Positions 5,934 to 7,456 of a stretch of DNA of 7,456 nucleotides are shown piece by piece. Every line of letters starts with the position of its first letter. Position 1 is the first letter of the stretch. The translations under genes and the position numbers were made by a program. This DNA comes from an uncultured Dialister sp. (lineage in GTDB: Bacteria > Bacillota > Negativicutes > Veillonellales > Dialisteraceae), in the NCBI RefSeq assembly GCF_900765565.1, contig NZ_CAAFRZ010000011.1, positions 1-7,456 on the forward strand, read 5' to 3'. Below the pieces are notes generated by a model. The model did not search any database. It was not told the DNA's origin and saw only the letters and a program-made list of their open reading frames with translations.

Positions 5934-6968
5934 ATGCCTTTTAATGTCTGGGGCCACAGCCTCCCTGAAATGGAAAAATGGATGGTATCCAAGGGATTTC
6001 CGAAATTCCGGGCCAAACAGCTGCAGGATTACCTGTACCGCCGCCACGTCTACGATTTCCAGGAAATGAAACAGTTTCCAGCGGCCATGAGGGATTTCCT
6101 CACCTCTGAAGCGGTGTTGGAAAAGCCGGAAATCATGCACTCCATCGCCTCCAATGACGGGGATACCACGAAAATTCTCCTGAAACTTTCCGACGGGTCC
6201 CTCATCGAGACCGTATGCATGCACCATGTCTATGGCAATTCCATCTGCGTCTCCACCCAGGTAGGCTGCGCCATGGGCTGTGTTTTCTGCGCCTCCACAC
6301 GGCACGGCCTGGAACGGAACCTGACCGCCGGGGAAATGCTGGCCCAGGTCTACGCCTTCAAGGAAAAACTGGATGCCCCCATCCATTCCATTGTCCTCAT
6401 GGGATCCGGAGAACCCCTCACGAACTACGAAGAGGTGCTCCGTTTCATCCGTCTCGCTAACGACCCGGGTCTCCTGAACATCAGCCTTCGGAATATTACC
6501 CTCTCCACCTGCGGCATCGTTCCCCAGATTTACCGCCTCGCCGATGAGCACCTGCCCATTACCCTGGCCATTTCCCTCCATGCGCCGAACGATACCATCC
6601 GGAACCGGATTCTCCCCATCAGTAAAAACTTCAAGATCGAAGACGTGGTCCGGGCCTCCCGGTACTACTTCAAAACCACGGGACGCCGGGTGACCTTCGA
6701 ATACATCCTCATTAAAGACGTGAATGCTTCCGTGGAAAATGCGGAAGAACTGTGCCGGCTCACGGGAAAAATGAACTGCCACTTCAACCTCATCCCCATC
6801 AACGGCACGGAGCACATCAAACTGTATCCGCCGAATATGAAAGAAATCCGGGCCTTCGTATCGGTTCTCGAAAAACACGGAAAAAGCGTCACCGTCCGCC
6901 GCCAGATGGGCGACGAAATCCAGGCCGCCTGCGGCCAGCTGAAGAGAAGGTATCTGGAGGGAAATTGA
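5934..6968 (+). CDS. rlmN: Dual-specificity 23S rRNA A2503 / tRNA A37 C2-methyltransferase RlmN
   Basis: This 344-aa radical-SAM enzyme methylates C2 of A2503 in the 23S peptidyl-transferase centre and, in studied bacteria, A37 of some tRNAs. The [4Fe-4S] motif is CAMGCVFC with Cys112, 116 and 119. Cys105 and Cys333 (in AACGQLK) correspond to the two further cysteines of the ping-pong methylation mechanism (118 and 355 in E. coli). MGSGEPL (156-162) and SLHAPND (214-220) are further family motifs. The Cys333 region argues for RlmN, but its relative Cfr shares it; the rsmB neighbour and the overall sequence make RlmN much more likely. AAGGAG at 5923-5928, inside the rsmB end, lies 5 nt before the ATG. 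The TGA stop is fused to the following GAGRYC repeat. No intrinsic terminator follows directly. Confidence 0.95.
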   Translation: MPFNVWGHSLPEMEKWMVSKGFPKFRAKQLQDYLYRRHVYDFQEMKQFPAAMRDFLTSEAVLEKPEIMHSIASNDGDTTKILLKLSDGSLIETVCMHHVYGNSICVSTQVGCAMGCVFCASTRHGLERNLTAGEMLAQVYAFKEKLDAPIHSIVLMGSGEPLTNYEEVLRFIRLANDPGLLNISLRNITLSTCGIVPQIYRLADEHLPITLAISLHAPNDTIRNRILPISKNFKIEDVVRASRYYFKTTGRRVTFEYILIKDVNASVENAEELCRLTGKMNCHFNLIPINGTEHIKLYPPNMKEIRAFVSVLEKHGKSVTVRRQMGDEIQAACGQLKRRYLEGN

Positions 6969-6995
6969 GATCGAGGTCGAATTGAGATCGAGGAG
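6967..6995. repeat. GAGRYC hexamer repeat overlapping the rlmN stop
   Basis: GAGATC (6967-6972) and GAGGTC (6973-6978) are followed by a GAATT break (6979-6983), then GAGATC (6984-6989) and GAGGAG. The first hexamer begins on the G of the rlmN TGA, so the stop codon is part of the repeat. The family is the same as at 2584-2613. Confidence 0.75.
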
Positions 6996-7107
6996 AGAAG
7001 GCCGAAGACCTTGCCGCACCATCTGACCCTTCCCCTCTAACGTCATCTCGAGCGGTGGCAAGGGAACTGGATTCGCAGGGAGCCGCAGGCGACTGAGAAT
7101 CCCGTGA

Positions 7108-7132
7108 GACGCTTCCTCCGGTGGTAAGCGTC
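7108..7132. repeat. Hairpin with 7-bp stem
   Basis: GACGCTT (7108-7114) is the perfect reverse complement of AAGCGTC (7126-7132), with an 11-nt loop that can add two more pairs across a one-base bulge. There is no T-run after it, so terminator function is unlikely unless Rho-assisted. Confidence 0.5.
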
Positions 7133-7249
7133 GTAATGATGTAATACATAAAAATAGGATGTGAGATAGAGCCCCGAGATCTCTCTGGTAAATGACTATG
7201 ACAGGGGAAAAGAAAGAGTTGAGGAAAGAGAGTTGAGAGCCCCGGTCCC

Positions 7250-7262
7250 GCGGCTTCGCCGC
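7250..7262. repeat. Small hairpin GCGGC-TTC-GCCGC
   Basis: A perfect 5-bp GC stem with a TTC loop. A similar unit, GCCGC-GAA-GCGGC, lies at 3002-3014. Such units are common modules of intergenic palindromic repeats. Confidence 0.5.
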
Positions 7263-7281
7263 AGACCCATCAGAATCCCTC

Positions 7282-7317
7282 TGTCACTTCGTGACATCCC
7301 CCTTTGGGAAAGGGGGA
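7282..7317. repeat. Two abutting perfect hairpins (composite element, copy 3)
   Basis: TGTCAC-TTC-GTGACA (7282-7296, 6-bp stem) is followed with no gap by a 9-bp stem (TCCCCCTTT 7297-7305 against AAAGGGGGA 7309-7317) around a GGG loop. The second hairpin ends in GGGGGAC like those at 2736-2748 and 2832-2838, which places it in the same repeat family. Confidence 0.65.
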
Positions 7318-7327
7318 CTACCCATTC

Positions 7328-7360
7328 GCGGCTAGCGCCGCATAAAATCCGCCTGCGGCG
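7328..7360. repeat. Overlapping alternative GC hairpins
   Basis: GCGGC (7328-7332) pairs with GCCGC (7337-7341). Alternatively CGCCGC (7336-7341) pairs with GCGGCG (7355-7360), or CCGC (7349-7352) pairs with GCGG (7355-7358). The pairings exclude each other, so the region could switch between folds, though a regulatory role is not evident. Confidence 0.45.
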
Positions 7361-7397
7361 CATCCAACAGCTAACCTCCGTAGCCTTCGGCGCCACC

Positions 7398-7456
7398 GCC
7401 GGGCCCTGAAAGGAAGGCGCTTTAATGTGCAGAAAAAGCGCCAACTTGGGCCCGGC
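7398..7456. repeat. 59-bp two-stem palindrome at the window edge
   Basis: GCCGGGCCC (7398-7406) is the perfect reverse complement of GGGCCCGGC (7448-7456). Inside, GGCGCTTT (7416-7423) is the perfect reverse complement of AAAGCGCC (7435-7442), with an 11-nt loop. The internal loop is asymmetric (9 and 5 nt). The window ends on the last base of the outer arm, so a following T-run, which would make it a terminator for the rlmN transcript or a longer palindrome, cannot be seen. Confidence 0.7.

Larger units (their letters stand above)
6969..7456. other. 488-bp gene-free region of short palindromes
   Basis: I see no credible gene downstream of rlmN. The minus-strand frames at 6889-7149 and 7196-7444 are low-complexity readings of the repeats. 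The region carries at least five hairpin units, listed separately. A stretch around 7042-7196 begins with GTCAT and ends with ATGAC, which hints weakly at a degenerate interspersed element. No hairpin is followed by a T-run, so the operon end is not marked by an intrinsic terminator. Confidence 0.65.

Noticed and set aside
5712..7061. Long minus-strand open frame (449 aa) opposite rsmB end and rlmN
   Set aside because: It spans two confident genes and the repeats after them, shows no motifs, and reads as a codon-bias shadow.
7196..7444. 82-aa minus-strand frame at the right edge
   Set aside because: It covers only palindromic repeat modules and has no recognisable domain.

Overview
The window is an ordinary bacterial housekeeping segment, about 55% GC by eye. 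It carries five complete plus-strand genes: priA, def, fmt, rsmB and rlmN. This order and the protein sequences are typical of Firmicutes. The GC content, together with intergenic DNA built from short GC-rich palindromes and 6- and 7-bp tandem repeats, makes me think of the Negativicutes, perhaps Dialister or a relative. That placement is an inference from memory of similar sequences and was not searched.

Layout. Positions 1-203 hold no gene. They contain a degenerate direct/inverted repeat (3-83), a GC-rich two-stem palindrome (87-130), and a 16-bp terminator hairpin with a T-run (152-191) that ends just before the priA ribosome binding site. An extended -10 motif overlaps the terminator's left arm. 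priA occupies 204-2582. A 617-bp gap (2583-3199) is a patchwork of repeats: GAGRYC hexamers starting at the priA stop, two copies of a composite multi-hairpin element, and two arrays of a CTNRAAG-like heptamer. Then def (TTG start), fmt, rsmB and rlmN run from 3200 to 6968 with overlaps of 11 and 20 bp and a 2-bp gap, so they are almost certainly one translationally coupled operon. The last 488 bp (6969-7456) again lack a gene. They begin with the same hexamer repeat, fused to the rlmN stop codon, and end in a 59-bp two-stem palindrome that reaches the window edge.

Function. PriA restarts collapsed replication forks. Fmt puts the formyl group on initiator methionyl-tRNA, and Def removes it from finished chains. 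RsmB makes m5C967 in 16S rRNA, and RlmN makes m2A2503 in 23S rRNA and m2A37 in some tRNAs. The four-gene operon therefore groups translation initiation, N-terminal maturation and ribosome modification.

I found no defence system, mobile element with a transposase, CRISPR array, RNA gene or unknown protein family. The points worth a second look are the intergenic repeats, especially the hexamers at two gene ends, the promoter/terminator overlap before priA, a perfect extended -10 inside the priA 3' end, and a DEEY helicase motif II in PriA.
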